Shown: in pieces, positions 55,481 to 64,000 of the stretch
How the letters are laid out: the number at the start of each line of letters is the position of its first letter
Position numbering within the stretch: position 1 is the first letter of the stretch
Assembly (NCBI RefSeq): GCF_036347135.1
Contig: NZ_CP108938.1
Location: 2,542,001 to 2,606,000 of the forward strand
Origin: Streptomyces sp. NBC_00775
GTDB taxonomy: Bacteria > Actinomycetota > Actinomycetes > Streptomycetales > Streptomycetaceae
Direction: 5' to 3'
Length of the DNA stretch: 64,000 nucleotides
Position numbers and translations under genes: made by a program
The notes under the pieces: generated by a model
Databases searched by the model: none
Told to the model about the DNA's origin: nothing
Seen by the model: only the letters and a program-made list of their open reading frames with translations

Positions 55481-56370
55481 GTCTCGCCCCGCGGGTCGTC
55501 CTCGTCCATCGCACCACGGAGTACGAGGAGTTGGTGGCCCGGCACGGCACGCACGGGCAGGCGGCGTTCTTCCTCTCCTCCCGGGGCCGGGACATCGAGG
55601 AGGTGGCCGAGCGGCACCGGCGGGCCCGGGAGGCGCTGGCCGAGGTGGTGTCCGCGGTGCCGATGACATGGCGTCAGTCACGCGTGGAGCGCGGAGACTT
55701 GGATCGTTTCCTCTTCGCGCCGGAGGACGTGGTGGTCGTGGTCGGGCAGGACGGGCTGGTCGCGAACGTGGCCAAGTACCTGGCGGGGCAGCCGGTGGTG
55801 GGAATCGACGCCGACCCCGGACGCAATCCAGGGGTGCTGGTGCGGCACCGCCCCCGGGACGCGGGCACGCTGCTCGCCTCCGCGCACGGGGGCCGGGCCG
55901 ACGAGCTGACCATGGTCGAGGCGGTCGCGGACGACACGCAGCGGCTGGTCGCGCTCAACGAGATCTACCTGGGAGCCGCGGGCCATCAGACGGCCCGCTA
56001 TCGGCTGGGGCTCGACGAGTACGGGGGTGCCGTCGAGCCCCAGGCCTCCTCCGGTGTCCTCGTGGGCACCGGGACGGGGGCCAGCGGCTGGCTCCGCTCG
56101 GTCTGGCAGGAGCGGGGCGGCACTGTGCCGCTGCCGGGCCCCACGGACGAACGCCTCCTCTGGTTCGTCCGCGAGGCCTGGCCGTCACCGGCCACCGGCA
56201 CCTCACTCGTCTCCGGCGAACTCACCGCGTCCGCGCAGCTGTCCCTCACCGTGGAGTCGGACCGGCTCATCGTGTTCGGGGACGGGATGGAGGGGGACGC
56301 GGTGCAGCTGGTGTGGGGGCAGACGGTGCGGGTGGGGGTGGCGGGGGTTCGGCTGCGGTTGGTGGGGTGA
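55477..56370 (+). CDS. NAD-kinase-like protein
   Basis: A 297-residue protein. VVVVVGQDGLVANVAKYL replaces the GGDG motif of NAD kinases (GQDG), PVVGIDADPGRNPGVL follows, VALNEIYLGAAGHQTARY corresponds to the NE motif, and SSGVLVGTGTGASGWLRSV to the TPTGSTAY loop. The fold is thus NAD/diacylglycerol-kinase type, with altered active-site residues, so the real substrate is open. GTG at 55477 overlaps the SPFH stop by four bases; the two proteins are made together. Confidence 0.75.
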   Translation: MSLAPRVVLVHRTTEYEELVARHGTHGQAAFFLSSRGRDIEEVAERHRRAREALAEVVSAVPMTWRQSRVERGDLDRFLFAPEDVVVVVGQDGLVANVAKYLAGQPVVGIDADPGRNPGVLVRHRPRDAGTLLASAHGGRADELTMVEAVADDTQRLVALNEIYLGAAGHQTARYRLGLDEYGGAVEPQASSGVLVGTGTGASGWLRSVWQERGGTVPLPGPTDERLLWFVREAWPSPATGTSLVSGELTASAQLSLTVESDRLIVFGDGMEGDAVQLVWGQTVRVGVAGVRLRLVG

Positions 56371-56393
56371 CACGACGCGCCGCGCGGGGGTTC

Positions 56394-56593
56394 TTCGCCC
56401 CCGCCGCCCCTACCCGTCCCATCCCGTTCCTGGGGGCTGCGCCCCCAGACCCCCCTAAAAGATTGCGCAGTTCCCCGCGCCCCTTTTTAGGGGCGCGGGG
56501 AACTGCGCAATCTTTTGGACCAGCCCCCACCCACCCCGGGGTCGAAGGGGCAGAGCCCCTGGGGATGGGACGGGTAGGGGCGGCGGGGGCGAA
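56394..56593. repeat. Intergenic repeat cluster (copy 3): nested perfect inverted repeats
   Basis: Outer arms of 32 bp (56394-56425 and 56562-56593) are perfect complements and contain the module GGGATGGGACGGGTAGGGGC also seen at 7971. Inside are a hairpin GGGGGC/GCCCCC (56432-56446), a perfect 28-bp hairpin with a TTTT loop (56457-56484 and 56489-56516) built on the same core as copy 1, and GGGGC/GCCCC (56547-56559). It lies between two convergent genes and would act as a terminator in both directions. Confidence 0.85.
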
Positions 56594-56597
56594 AGAT

Positions 56598-59144
56598 TCA
56601 CAGACGTGGATCCACCGGCTCCGACTCCAGCGCCAGCACCCCGAACACCGCCTCGTGCACCCGCCACAGCGGCTCACCCTCCGCGAGCCGGTCCAGGGCC
56701 TCCAACCCCAGCGCGTACTCCCTGATCGCCAGCGACCGCTTGTGGTTCAGGAAGCGCCCCCGCAGCCGCGCGAGGTTCTCCGGACGGGTGTACTCCGGAC
56801 CGTAGATGATCCGAAGGTACTCGCGGCCCCGGCACTTGATGCCGGGCTGGACCAGTCGGCCCTGCTCACTGCTGCGCACCAGGGCGCCAACCGGCTTGAC
56901 GACCATGCCCTCGCCGCCGCGGCCGGTCATCTCCAGCCACCAGTCGATGCCGGCCCGCACCGACTCCGGGTCACCGGTGTCGACATACAGCCGTCGGGTC
57001 GTCTGCAGCAGACCGGTCCCGTCGTGCTCCACAAGGCGGTCGAGCAGGGCGAGCTGCTCGTCGTGCGGGAGCCCGGCGAGGCTGCGCCCCTGGACCGCGA
57101 GGACCTGGAACGGGGCGAGGCGGACGCCGTCCAGGCCGTCCGTCGTCCAGCAGTAGCGCCGGTAGGCGTCGGTGAACGCCGAGGCGTCGGCGGCCCGTTC
57201 GCGCTGCCGGGCCAGCAGGCCGGTCACGTCGACACCTCGCGCCGCGGCGCCTTCGAGCGCGGCCAGCGCCCCCGGGAACACGGCCCCGGCGGCGGCGCCG
57301 ACCGCCGCGTACTGACCGCGCAGCAGCCCGGACGCCTTCAGCGACCACGGCATCAACTCGGCGTCGAGCAGCAGCCAGTCGGTCTCCAGCTCCTTCCACA
57401 GTCCCGCCTCGGTCGCGGCGGCCCGCACCCGGCCGAGGATCTCCTCGGTGACATCGGCGTCGTCGAAGAAGGGACGGCCGGTGCGTGTGTACAGCGAGCC
57501 CGTGGGCCCGTCCACACCGAACCGCTCACGCGCCACCCCCGCGTCCCGGCAGACCAGCGCCACCGCCCGCGAGCCCATGTGCTTCTCCTCGCACACGACC
57601 CGGGCGACCCCGTCCTCCTTGTACTGCGCGAAGGCCTCGGCCGGGTGCTCCAGGTAGCCCTCGATGTGCGAGGTCGCGGTCGGCGCCATGGTCGGCGGCA
57701 GGTACGGGAGCAGCCGGGGGTCCACGGCGAAGCGGCTCATGACCTCCAGGGCCGCCGCCGCGTTCTCCTCGCGGACCGAGACCCGTCCGGCGTGCCGCGT
57801 CTCGACGACCCGCCGTCCGTGCACGTCCGCCAGGTCCAGCGGACGGCCCTCGTGGCCGCCGGGCGCCTCGGAGGCCAGCGGCTTCGTCGGCTCGTACCAG
57901 ACCTGCTCGGCCGGTACGTCGACGAGCTCGCGCTCCGGCCAGCGCAGCGCGGTCAGCTTGCCGCCGAACACGGCACCCGTGTCGAGGCAGATGGTGTTGT
58001 TCAGCCAGGTGGCCGTCGGGACCGGGGTGTGGCCGTAGACGACGGCCGCCTTGCCCCGGTAGTCCTCCGCCCACGGGTAGCGCACGGGCAGCCCGAACTC
58101 GTCGGTCTCCCCCGTCGTGTCCCCGTACAGCGCGTGCGAGCGCACCCGGCCCGACGTACGGCCGTGGTACTTCTCGGGCAGCCCGGCGTGGCAGACCACC
58201 AGCCGGCCGCCGTCGAGGACGTAGTGGCTGACGAGCCCGTCGATGAACTCCCGTACCTGTGCCCGGAATTCGTCGTTCTCGCCCGCCATCTGCTCGATGG
58301 TCTCGGCGAGGCCGTGCGTGTGCTGGACCTTGCGGCCCTTGAGGTGACGCCCGTACTTGTTCTCGTGGTTGCCGGGCACGCACAGCGCGTCGCCCGAGGT
58401 GACCATGGACATCACGCGGCGCAGCACACCGGGCGAGTCGGGGCCGCGGTCGACGAGGTCGCCGACGAAGACGGCCGTACGGCCCGCCGGGTGCGTGCCG
58501 TCGACGTAACCGAGCCTGCCGAGGAGGGTCTCCAACTCCGAGGCGCAGCCGTGGATGTCGCCGATGATGTCGAACGGGCCGGTGAGGTGGGTCAGGTCGT
58601 TGAAGCGCTTCTCGGTGCGGACCTCGGCGCTCTCGATCTCCTCCACACCCCGCAGGACGTGCACCTTGCGGAAGCCCTCGCGCTCCAAGTGCCGCAGGGA
58701 GCGGCGGAGTTCGCGGGTGTGCCGCTGGATGACGCGGCGCGGCATGTCGGCGCGGTCGGTGCGGGAGGCGTTGCGCTTGGCGCACACGTCCTCCGGCACG
58801 TCCAGCACGATCGCGATGGGCAGCACGTCGTGCTTCTTGGCGAGGTCGATCAGCTGGCGGCGGCTCTCCTGCTGGACATTGGTCGCGTCGACGACGGTGC
58901 GCCGGCCGGCCGCGAGCCGCTTGCCCGCGATGTAGTGGAGTACGTCGAAGGCGTCGCCGCTGGCGCTCTGGTCGTTCTCGTCGTCGGCGACGAGGCCGCG
59001 GCAGAAGTCGCTGGAGATGACCTCGGTCGGCTTGAAGTGCTTGCGGGCGAAGGTCGACTTGCCCGAGCCCGACGCGCCGATCAGCACCACGAGGGAGAGG
59101 TCGGTGACGGGCAGGGTGCGCGCCTTCTTGGTCTCGTCCGTCAT
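56598..59144 (-). CDS. pnkp: Polynucleotide kinase-phosphatase, RNA repair (Pnkp)
   Basis: An 848-residue three-domain enzyme. Kinase: P-loop GASGSGKS (23-30). Metallophosphatase: GDIHG (195-199), VGDLVDRGPDS (227-237) and GNHE (258-261). Ligase-like adenylyltransferase: EEKHMGSR with Lys521 as AMP acceptor. It heals and, with Hen1, seals broken RNA ends such as ribotoxin-cut tRNAs. The length matches the known bacterial Pnkp. ATG at 59144 overlaps the hen1 stop by four bases, so the two subunits are made together. Confidence 0.96.
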   Translation of the reverse strand: MTDETKKARTLPVTDLSLVVLIGASGSGKSTFARKHFKPTEVISSDFCRGLVADDENDQSASGDAFDVLHYIAGKRLAAGRRTVVDATNVQQESRRQLIDLAKKHDVLPIAIVLDVPEDVCAKRNASRTDRADMPRRVIQRHTRELRRSLRHLEREGFRKVHVLRGVEEIESAEVRTEKRFNDLTHLTGPFDIIGDIHGCASELETLLGRLGYVDGTHPAGRTAVFVGDLVDRGPDSPGVLRRVMSMVTSGDALCVPGNHENKYGRHLKGRKVQHTHGLAETIEQMAGENDEFRAQVREFIDGLVSHYVLDGGRLVVCHAGLPEKYHGRTSGRVRSHALYGDTTGETDEFGLPVRYPWAEDYRGKAAVVYGHTPVPTATWLNNTICLDTGAVFGGKLTALRWPERELVDVPAEQVWYEPTKPLASEAPGGHEGRPLDLADVHGRRVVETRHAGRVSVREENAAAALEVMSRFAVDPRLLPYLPPTMAPTATSHIEGYLEHPAEAFAQYKEDGVARVVCEEKHMGSRAVALVCRDAGVARERFGVDGPTGSLYTRTGRPFFDDADVTEEILGRVRAAATEAGLWKELETDWLLLDAELMPWSLKASGLLRGQYAAVGAAAGAVFPGALAALEGAAARGVDVTGLLARQRERAADASAFTDAYRRYCWTTDGLDGVRLAPFQVLAVQGRSLAGLPHDEQLALLDRLVEHDGTGLLQTTRRLYVDTGDPESVRAGIDWWLEMTGRGGEGMVVKPVGALVRSSEQGRLVQPGIKCRGREYLRIIYGPEYTRPENLARLRGRFLNHKRSLAIREYALGLEALDRLAEGEPLWRVHEAVFGVLALESEPVDPRL

Positions 59145-60619
59145 GCGGCCTTCTCCTCCTTCTTCGTGGTCGGTGTGGCCGCGCTCAGAGAGAAAACGGC
59201 CATCTGGGTGGGCGGGCCCACCTCGGGGTCGTCGGGTCCGACGGGTACGAACTCCACGTCATAGCCGTGCCGCCCGGCGACCCGCCCGGCCCAGTCCCGG
59301 AACTCCTCCCGCGTCCACTCGAAGCGGTGGTCGCCGTGCCGGGAGTGTCCGGCCGGGAGGGTCTCCCAGCGGACGTTGTACTCGACGTTCGGCGTCGTCA
59401 CGAGGACCGTCCTGGGGCGGGCGGAGCCGAACACCGCGTACTCCAGGGCGGGCAGCCGCGGCAGGTCGAGGTGCTCGACGACCTCGCTGAGCACGGCGGC
59501 GTCGTACCCCTTGAGGCGGTTGTCGGTGTAGGCGAGCGAGCCCTGGAAGAGCTGCACGCGCGACGCCTGCCGCTCGCCCATCCTGTCCAGCTTGAGCCGC
59601 CGCGAGGCGATGGTGAGCGCGCGCATCGACACATCGACACCGACGATCTCGGTGAACTGCGTGTCCTTGAGCAGCGCCTGCACCAACTGGCCCTGTCCGC
59701 ACCCGAGATCGAGGACCCGGGCGGCCCCGGACGCCTTGAGCGCGGTGACGATCGCGTCCCGGCGCCGCACGGCCAGAGGCGCCGGCTTCTCCTCGGCCTC
59801 CGTCTCCTCCTCGACGGCGTTGTCGATCTCCTCGACGTCGCTGTCGTCGGCCTCGGCGAGCCGCACCAGCTCCAGCCGCTCCATCGCCTCACGGGTCAGC
59901 GACCAGCGGCGCGAGAGATACCGGCTGGTGATCAGCTTCTGCTCCGGGTGGTCCGGCAGCCAGCCTTCACCGGCCCGCAGCAGCTTGTCGACCTCGTCGG
60001 ACGACACCCAGTAGTGCTTGGCGTCGTCGAGCACCGGGAGAAGTACGTAGAGGTGGCGCAGGGCCTCGGCGAGCGTGAGCTCCGCCGACTCCAGGACGAG
60101 GCGCACATACCGCGAGTCGCCCCACTCGGGGAACTCACTGTCCAGCGCCACGGCCTCGACCGTCACCGTCCAGCCGAGCGGCTCGAACAGCGCCCGTACG
60201 AGGTCGGCGCCGCCGCGCGCGGGAAGCGCGGGCACCTCGATCCGGAGGGGCAGCGGCTGCCCGGGAAGGTCCGGCTTCGCGGTGCACTGGCCCTTCATCG
60301 CGCTGGAGAACACACCGCTCAGCGCCACGGCGAGCAGGGACGAGGCCGCGTACGGGCGGTCGTTGACATACTGCGCGAGCGCGGCGTCGGGCGCGCCGCC
60401 GCGCCCCTTGCCCTTGCCGCGCCGGACCAGCGCCACCGGATCGACCTCAAGCAACAGCGCGGCCGTGCACCGCTCGACGGACGCCTCTGGATACAGGACG
60501 TGCGCCGTGCCGTAGGAGGTCGAGAACACCTGCGCCTTGTCGGGATGCTTGTGCAGCAGGAAGCCGAGGTCGGTGGCGGGGCGCTCTGGGGTACCGGTGG
60601 TACTGATCGTCAGGAACAC
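59141..60619 (-). CDS. hen1: 3'-terminal RNA ribose 2'-O-methyltransferase Hen1
   Basis: A 492-residue protein. The N-terminal half (VFLTISTTGTPERPATDLGF onward) is the bacterial Hen1 domain that supports ligation by Pnkp. An acidic linker (about 258-278) precedes the methyltransferase: SAM motif VLDLGCGQG (302-310) and metal ligands Glu379, Glu382, His383 (SEVVEHL) and His431 (HRFEW). It marks the repaired RNA end with a 2'-O-methyl group so it cannot be cut again. GTG at 60619 has GAGG eight bases before it. First gene of the repair operon. Confidence 0.96.
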   Translation of the reverse strand: MFLTISTTGTPERPATDLGFLLHKHPDKAQVFSTSYGTAHVLYPEASVERCTAALLLEVDPVALVRRGKGKGRGGAPDAALAQYVNDRPYAASSLLAVALSGVFSSAMKGQCTAKPDLPGQPLPLRIEVPALPARGGADLVRALFEPLGWTVTVEAVALDSEFPEWGDSRYVRLVLESAELTLAEALRHLYVLLPVLDDAKHYWVSSDEVDKLLRAGEGWLPDHPEQKLITSRYLSRRWSLTREAMERLELVRLAEADDSDVEEIDNAVEEETEAEEKPAPLAVRRRDAIVTALKASGAARVLDLGCGQGQLVQALLKDTQFTEIVGVDVSMRALTIASRRLKLDRMGERQASRVQLFQGSLAYTDNRLKGYDAAVLSEVVEHLDLPRLPALEYAVFGSARPRTVLVTTPNVEYNVRWETLPAGHSRHGDHRFEWTREEFRDWAGRVAGRHGYDVEFVPVGPDDPEVGPPTQMAVFSLSAATPTTKKEEKAA

Positions 60620-60676
60620 AGTGGGTGCCTCGATAGGTCTTCTGAGCTGCGGAAACTCACCGGGCTGAGTGTCGCC

Positions 60677-60693
60677 GCGCACATGATGTGCGC
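60677..60693. promoter_or_regulatory. Palindrome upstream of the RNA-repair operon
   Basis: GCGCACATGATGTGCGC: 8-bp arms with a single central base, 58-74 bases before the hen1 start. Dimeric repressor-type site by form; no regulator gene of this operon is seen nearby. Confidence 0.45.
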
Positions 60694-60883
60694 ATGCGCC
60701 GCATGCCGGTGAACCACAGCGAGGGGAAAGCGCGCCTCGGTGATCACTGCTCCTGGCCCTTTCTCAACCTCGTAGCGGTGTGTACGCCGCGCTGCGGTCA
60801 TCCGCCCGCGCAACGCCCCTCTCCGGCGCGCCTGCACAACGTACAGCGAAAGCCCCAGGTGGACCCGGGAATTTTCATCGCGC

Positions 60884-60923
60884 GGAGTGCGAGGTCAGGT
60901 GAGGGAGTGCGAGGTCAGGTGAG
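60884..60923. repeat. 20-bp exact tandem duplication across a stop codon
   Basis: GGAGTGCGAGGTCAGGTGAG occurs at 60884-60903 and again at 60904-60923. The second copy holds the stop codon (60915-60917) of the response regulator gene, so the first copy is duplicated sequence just past its end. Recent replication slippage is likely. Confidence 0.85.
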
Positions 60924-61562
60924 TTCGAGGACGCCTCGGCGGACGGCCTCCGCGACCGCCGCCGCCCGGTTGTCGACCTTGAGTTTGCGGTAGACGCGGA
61001 CGAGATGGGTCTTGATCGTGGCCTCGCTGAGGAACAGGGCCTCGGCGATGGCGCGGTTGCTGCGACCCTCGGCCATCAGCCGGACGACCTCGATCTCGCG
61101 GTCGCTCAAGTCGTGCCGCGGGCTGACCACTTGGCCGACGAGTTCACCGACGATCTCCGGGGCGAGCCCCATGGAACCGGCGGCGGCGGTGCGGACCGCC
61201 CGGAAGAGCTCCTCGGGCGGTCCCGCCTTGAGTACGTAGCCACGGGCGCCTGCCTCCAACGCGCGGACGACGTCGGCCCGTCCGGCATAGCTGGTCAGTA
61301 TCACCACGGCCACGCGCGGGGCCCTGACGGCGAGCCGGCGGGTCGCCTCGACGCCGTCGATGCCGTCGCCCGGCCCGGCGAACCGCAGATCCATCAGCGC
61401 GACGTCCGGCGTCAGCTGGGCGGTCAGGCGGACGGCTTCCTCACCGCTGTGCGCCTCGGCGACCACATCGAGGTCGGGTTCGCCCTCCAGGAGGGCGCGC
61501 AGTCCGGCACGTACGACGGCGTGGTCGTCCGCGATCAGGACGCGAAGCGGTTCGGCGGTCAT
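60915..61562 (-). CDS. NarL/FixJ-family response regulator
   Basis: A 215-residue regulator. Receiver with LIADDHAVVRAG and phospho-acceptor Asp58 in VALMDLRFAG; C-terminal LuxR-type HTH (DLSDREIEVVRLMAEGRSNR, LFLSEATIKTHLVRVYRKL). The ATG at 61562 overlaps the kinase stop by four bases. Second gene of the pair. Target genes are unknown. The 295 bases between this gene and hen1 hold the repair-operon promoter region and the tandem repeat. Confidence 0.95.
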   Translation of the reverse strand: MTAEPLRVLIADDHAVVRAGLRALLEGEPDLDVVAEAHSGEEAVRLTAQLTPDVALMDLRFAGPGDGIDGVEATRRLAVRAPRVAVVILTSYAGRADVVRALEAGARGYVLKAGPPEELFRAVRTAAAGSMGLAPEIVGELVGQVVSPRHDLSDREIEVVRLMAEGRSNRAIAEALFLSEATIKTHLVRVYRKLKVDNRAAAVAEAVRRGVLELT

Positions 61563-62836
61563 CCGGCGGTCGCCGCCGTGGTGACCGGTGCGGTGGGTGC
61601 AGTGGGTGTGGTCGGCCGGCGCTCGGGCACGGCCGGCGCGGTGGCGCGGATCCTGGTGCCCCGGCCCGGTCCGCTGCCGACATCGAGGTCGCCGCCGCAT
61701 TCGCGCAGGCGTGCCCGGGCGGCGGGCAGGCCCATTCCGCGGTCCGGCCGCACGACCGCGCGGACCTCCGCCGGGTCGAAGCCGATTCCGTCGTCACTGA
61801 TGTCGAGGTCCACCCGGTCCCGGTGCCAGTGGAGGGTGACCAGCACATTCACCGCGCGGGCGTGTTCGCGGACGTTCGCCAGCGTGCTCTGCGCGACGCG
61901 GAACAAGGTGGTGGCCGAGTGCTCGTCGAGGACGGGCCGAGCCATTCCGACCGTGCGGAACCGGACCCGGGCCGCGGTCCCGTCCGTCTGGGCGCGGGCG
62001 CACAGCAGCCGTAGAGCGCCCTCCAGACCGGCCTCGGCGACGGCCGACGGGGTGAGGTCCCGGATGATCCGCCGGGTCTCGGCGAGATTGGTGCCCAGCC
62101 CGTCGGCCACCGCACGGACGCGGGTGCGCGCCGTGTCCGGCCGCTCCTCCCAGTCGCGCTCGGCGGCCTGGAGCAGCATCAGGCCGCCGGCGAGTTCCTG
62201 GGCCAGGGTGTCGTGCAGATCGCGGGCGATACGGGTCCGCTCGGCGAGGACACCGGCCTGGCGCTGCTGCCTGGCCAGGGTGTCCCGCGTGCCGCGCAGT
62301 TCCTCCACGAGGCGTTGGCGGACGGCGGCGTCCCGCTGCTGGGACCGGTAGAGGGCGACCGTTCCCCAGACGGCCGTCACGGGGACGAGCACGACCTCCA
62401 GGTCGAACCGGCCCGTGGACCGGATCAACGCCCAGACGAGTACGGCGGTGATCACGGCCACCGCGACCAGGGCGGAGCGGCGGCCGAGGACCCGCAGGGC
62501 CGCACACGCCAGCGGAACGGCGCACCACACATAGGCGGTCGTCAGCGGTGCCGGGGCGAGGAAGACGAGGTCGCTCCAGAGCACGAGCAGCACCGCGACC
62601 CAGGCGTGGCGGCCGATCGCGCCGAGCCGGTTCCAGCACGCCGGCCCGCCCGCGTACGCCAGTGCCAGCAGCCCGCTGACGGCGACGATGTCCCAGCACA
62701 GCGGTGAGCGCAGCTGGGTGAGGCGCACGAGGGCGGCGCCGACCACGAGGAAGAACGCCAGATGCGAGACCTGTTCCAAGGTGGGCCGGCTGCCGCGGAT
62801 CCTCAGCGGTGATCGGGCGGGAGCGCGGTCGGGCAC
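61559..62836 (-). CDS. NarL-type sensor histidine kinase
   Basis: A 425-residue kinase with four to six hydrophobic segments in the first 165 residues (about 23-40, 48-64, 78-95, 98-117, 122-138, 147-163), a short coiled linker, HisKA_3 domain with RTRIARDLHDTLAQ (His208) and an ATPase domain with SDDGIGFDP and GMGLPAARARL. The sensor lies within the membrane, as in many Streptomyces kinases of this class. A GTG start at 62836 has AAGGGGA before it. The C-terminus has a Thr/Pro/Ala-rich tail. Confidence 0.93.
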   Translation of the reverse strand: MPDRAPARSPLRIRGSRPTLEQVSHLAFFLVVGAALVRLTQLRSPLCWDIVAVSGLLALAYAGGPACWNRLGAIGRHAWVAVLLVLWSDLVFLAPAPLTTAYVWCAVPLACAALRVLGRRSALVAVAVITAVLVWALIRSTGRFDLEVVLVPVTAVWGTVALYRSQQRDAAVRQRLVEELRGTRDTLARQQRQAGVLAERTRIARDLHDTLAQELAGGLMLLQAAERDWEERPDTARTRVRAVADGLGTNLAETRRIIRDLTPSAVAEAGLEGALRLLCARAQTDGTAARVRFRTVGMARPVLDEHSATTLFRVAQSTLANVREHARAVNVLVTLHWHRDRVDLDISDDGIGFDPAEVRAVVRPDRGMGLPAARARLRECGGDLDVGSGPGRGTRIRATAPAVPERRPTTPTAPTAPVTTAATAG

Positions 62837-62985
62837 GGCAGATCCCCTTGGGCGGACTGGTCCGGTCGGGCAGGGCCCCCGAGTCTATCGACCGCCTGTA
62901 TGACTCATGTGAGGAGTGGGGCTGTTGGTCCATGTGACAACTCCACGGCCCCACAGCCCCACAGCCCCACGGCCCCCACTGGCCG

Positions 62986-64000
62986 CTAGGCGCCCGGGTG
63001 CAGTCCGAGCGAGCCCGGTGTGGGATCGCCCTTCACCTCGCCGAAGTAGAGGGCGAAGGTCTGCTTCCAGCGCTCGACCTGCGCGCGGTCGGCCATGAAG
63101 CGGGGGAAGCCGTCGACATGCGCGTTCGGGTACTCCCAGATCGGCTTCAGGCCGGCGGCGGGCGTGACGTCGGTCCGTACGGACCAGCCGTTGAACGACG
63201 ACTGCTGCTGGGCGGTGGACAGTTGCCAGTTCAGGTAGAGCTTGGCGGCCGTCGGGTTCTTGGCCTGCTTGAGGATCGCGGCGCGCTGGCCCCAGGCCAT
63301 GAAGGGGTGGCCGTCGGCGACGACCCACTTCGCGGGCGAGGACGCCGGTGCGGCCAGCGAGCCTGCCGTGCCGATGCCGATCGTCTTCTGCCCGCCGAAG
63401 ACCGCTTCCCCCGGGGAGTTGCTGCCCCGGGCGAACCGCACGTCCTGGGCGGCGAGCGCGGCCACCCAGTCCCAGCCGTACTGCTCGGCGTACAGGGTGA
63501 AGAGGTAGAGGACCGCGTCGTCGTCGTGCGGATACGACGAGGCGATCTTTCCCTTCCACTTCGGGTCGGTCAGATCGAGCGGGGTCCGCGGGGCGTCCGC
63601 GCCGGCCGCGGCGACGTCGTACAGGAAGCTGAAGCCGATCGCGCCGATGGCGACCCACGCGCCGTGCGGGTCCTTGAAGGCGTCGTGGACCTTCGCGAAG
63701 CCGGCCGGCTTGTAGCGCAGCAGGCGGCCCAGTTCCTTCCAGCGCGTGAAGTCCTGCAACGTCTGGAGCTGTACGACGTCGGGGACGAGGGTGCCGGTCG
63801 CGAACTGGTTGTCCACGCGCACGTCGTGGTACTTGCTGTAGTCGACGATCAGCGTCAGGTCGATGCCGGGGAAGCGCTTGAGGAACGCCGCCTTGGTGGC
63901 GTCCTGCTGGGTCGGGGTGTCCCCGCCGGCGTAGATGGCGAGCTTGCCGCCCTCCGCGAGGGCCGCCTGGTACAGCTCGTCGAGCGTCCTCGTCTCCTCC
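62986..64000 (-). CDS. ABC-transporter substrate-binding protein, 5' end outside the window
   Basis: 338 codons are visible; the signal peptide lies beyond 64000. The reading starts EETRTLDELYQAALAEGGKL and continues through KLAIYAGGDTPTQQDATKAAF, the start of a mature type-2 binding protein of the iron/putrescine/thiamine class. The C-terminal part has PFMAWGQRAAILKQAKNPTA and LYLNWQLSTAQQQ, typical of this group. The ligand cannot be told. Permease and ATPase genes are not in view. The short gap to the kinase gene has only repeats of CCCCACAG near 62950. Confidence 0.88.
   Translation of the reverse strand, partial: EETRTLDELYQAALAEGGKLAIYAGGDTPTQQDATKAAFLKRFPGIDLTLIVDYSKYHDVRVDNQFATGTLVPDVVQLQTLQDFTRWKELGRLLRYKPAGFAKVHDAFKDPHGAWVAIGAIGFSFLYDVAAAGADAPRTPLDLTDPKWKGKIASSYPHDDDAVLYLFTLYAEQYGWDWVAALAAQDVRFARGSNSPGEAVFGGQKTIGIGTAGSLAAPASSPAKWVVADGHPFMAWGQRAAILKQAKNPTAAKLYLNWQLSTAQQQSSFNGWSVRTDVTPAAGLKPIWEYPNAHVDGFPRFMADRAQVERWKQTFALYFGEVKGDPTPGSLGLHPGA

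Noticed and set aside
62946..62982. Short CCCCACAG repeats as a possible CRISPR-like array
   Set aside because: Two or three 8-bp units with no spacers; simple-sequence slippage.

Overview
The window is very GC-rich and every gene has the strong G/C third-position bias of an actinomycete. The 904-residue aconitase, the HTH-MurA fusion, a DUF5999-type small protein, the arginine deiminase/ornithine carbamoyltransferase pair and many ATGA/GTGA start-stop overlaps all point to a Streptomyces chromosome. From memory, the acnA, murA and argF/arcA genes belong to one conserved Streptomyces block. About 25 kb of accessory DNA lies between murA and the small genes near 40 kb.

Layout. 1-4.8 kb: the start of an exported protein, a broken DUF3500 gene, a small membrane protein and an OmpR-type two-component pair. 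4.8-8.1 kb: aconitase, with an iron-box-like site and a perfect palindrome upstream, then a large intergenic inverted repeat. 8.1-14.2 kb: a 1482-residue helical-repeat protein of unknown function and an HTH-MurA fusion with a possible leaderless promoter.

14.2-39.0 kb is the most interesting part. It has (a) a CHAT-domain protease-like protein; (b) a short coiled-coil gene on the opposite strand; (c) an eight-gene minus-strand operon: zinc-ribbon protein, P-loop GTPase, large GTPase-associated-type protein, Hsp70/actin-fold protein, exported VWA protein, NrdG-like radical SAM protein, coiled-coil protein and tandem CbbX-type AAA+ ATPase, seven of the genes joined by 1-4 nt overlaps; and (d) a second operon: another CHAT protein, a ParS/MbcA-like antitoxin, a RES-domain NAD-degrading toxin and a macro-domain protein. 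Together they look like an NTP-dependent conflict or cell-suicide island. A GTPase/chaperone/AAA+ sensing machine sits between two protease-like CHAT proteins, one of which is translationally coupled to a toxin-antitoxin pair.

39-51 kb: small secreted and membrane proteins, then genes that fit aerobic aryl-CoA (probably 2-aminobenzoyl-CoA) breakdown: RidA, acyl-CoA dehydrogenase, aryl-CoA ligase, a PaaX-type regulator, a fused monooxygenase/reductase and an enoyl-CoA hydratase. A sulfate-activation operon (cysC-cysD-cysN) sits inside this set. The same 12-bp motif overlaps the proposed -35 region of two of the catabolic promoters.

51-64 kb: an RsbW-like ATP-binding protein, the arginine deiminase pathway genes argF and arcA, an SPFH protein coupled to a NAD-kinase-like protein, the Pnkp/Hen1 RNA repair pair, a NarL-type two-component pair, and the 5'-truncated gene of an ABC-transporter binding protein. 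No rRNA, tRNA, CRISPR array or insertion sequence was seen.
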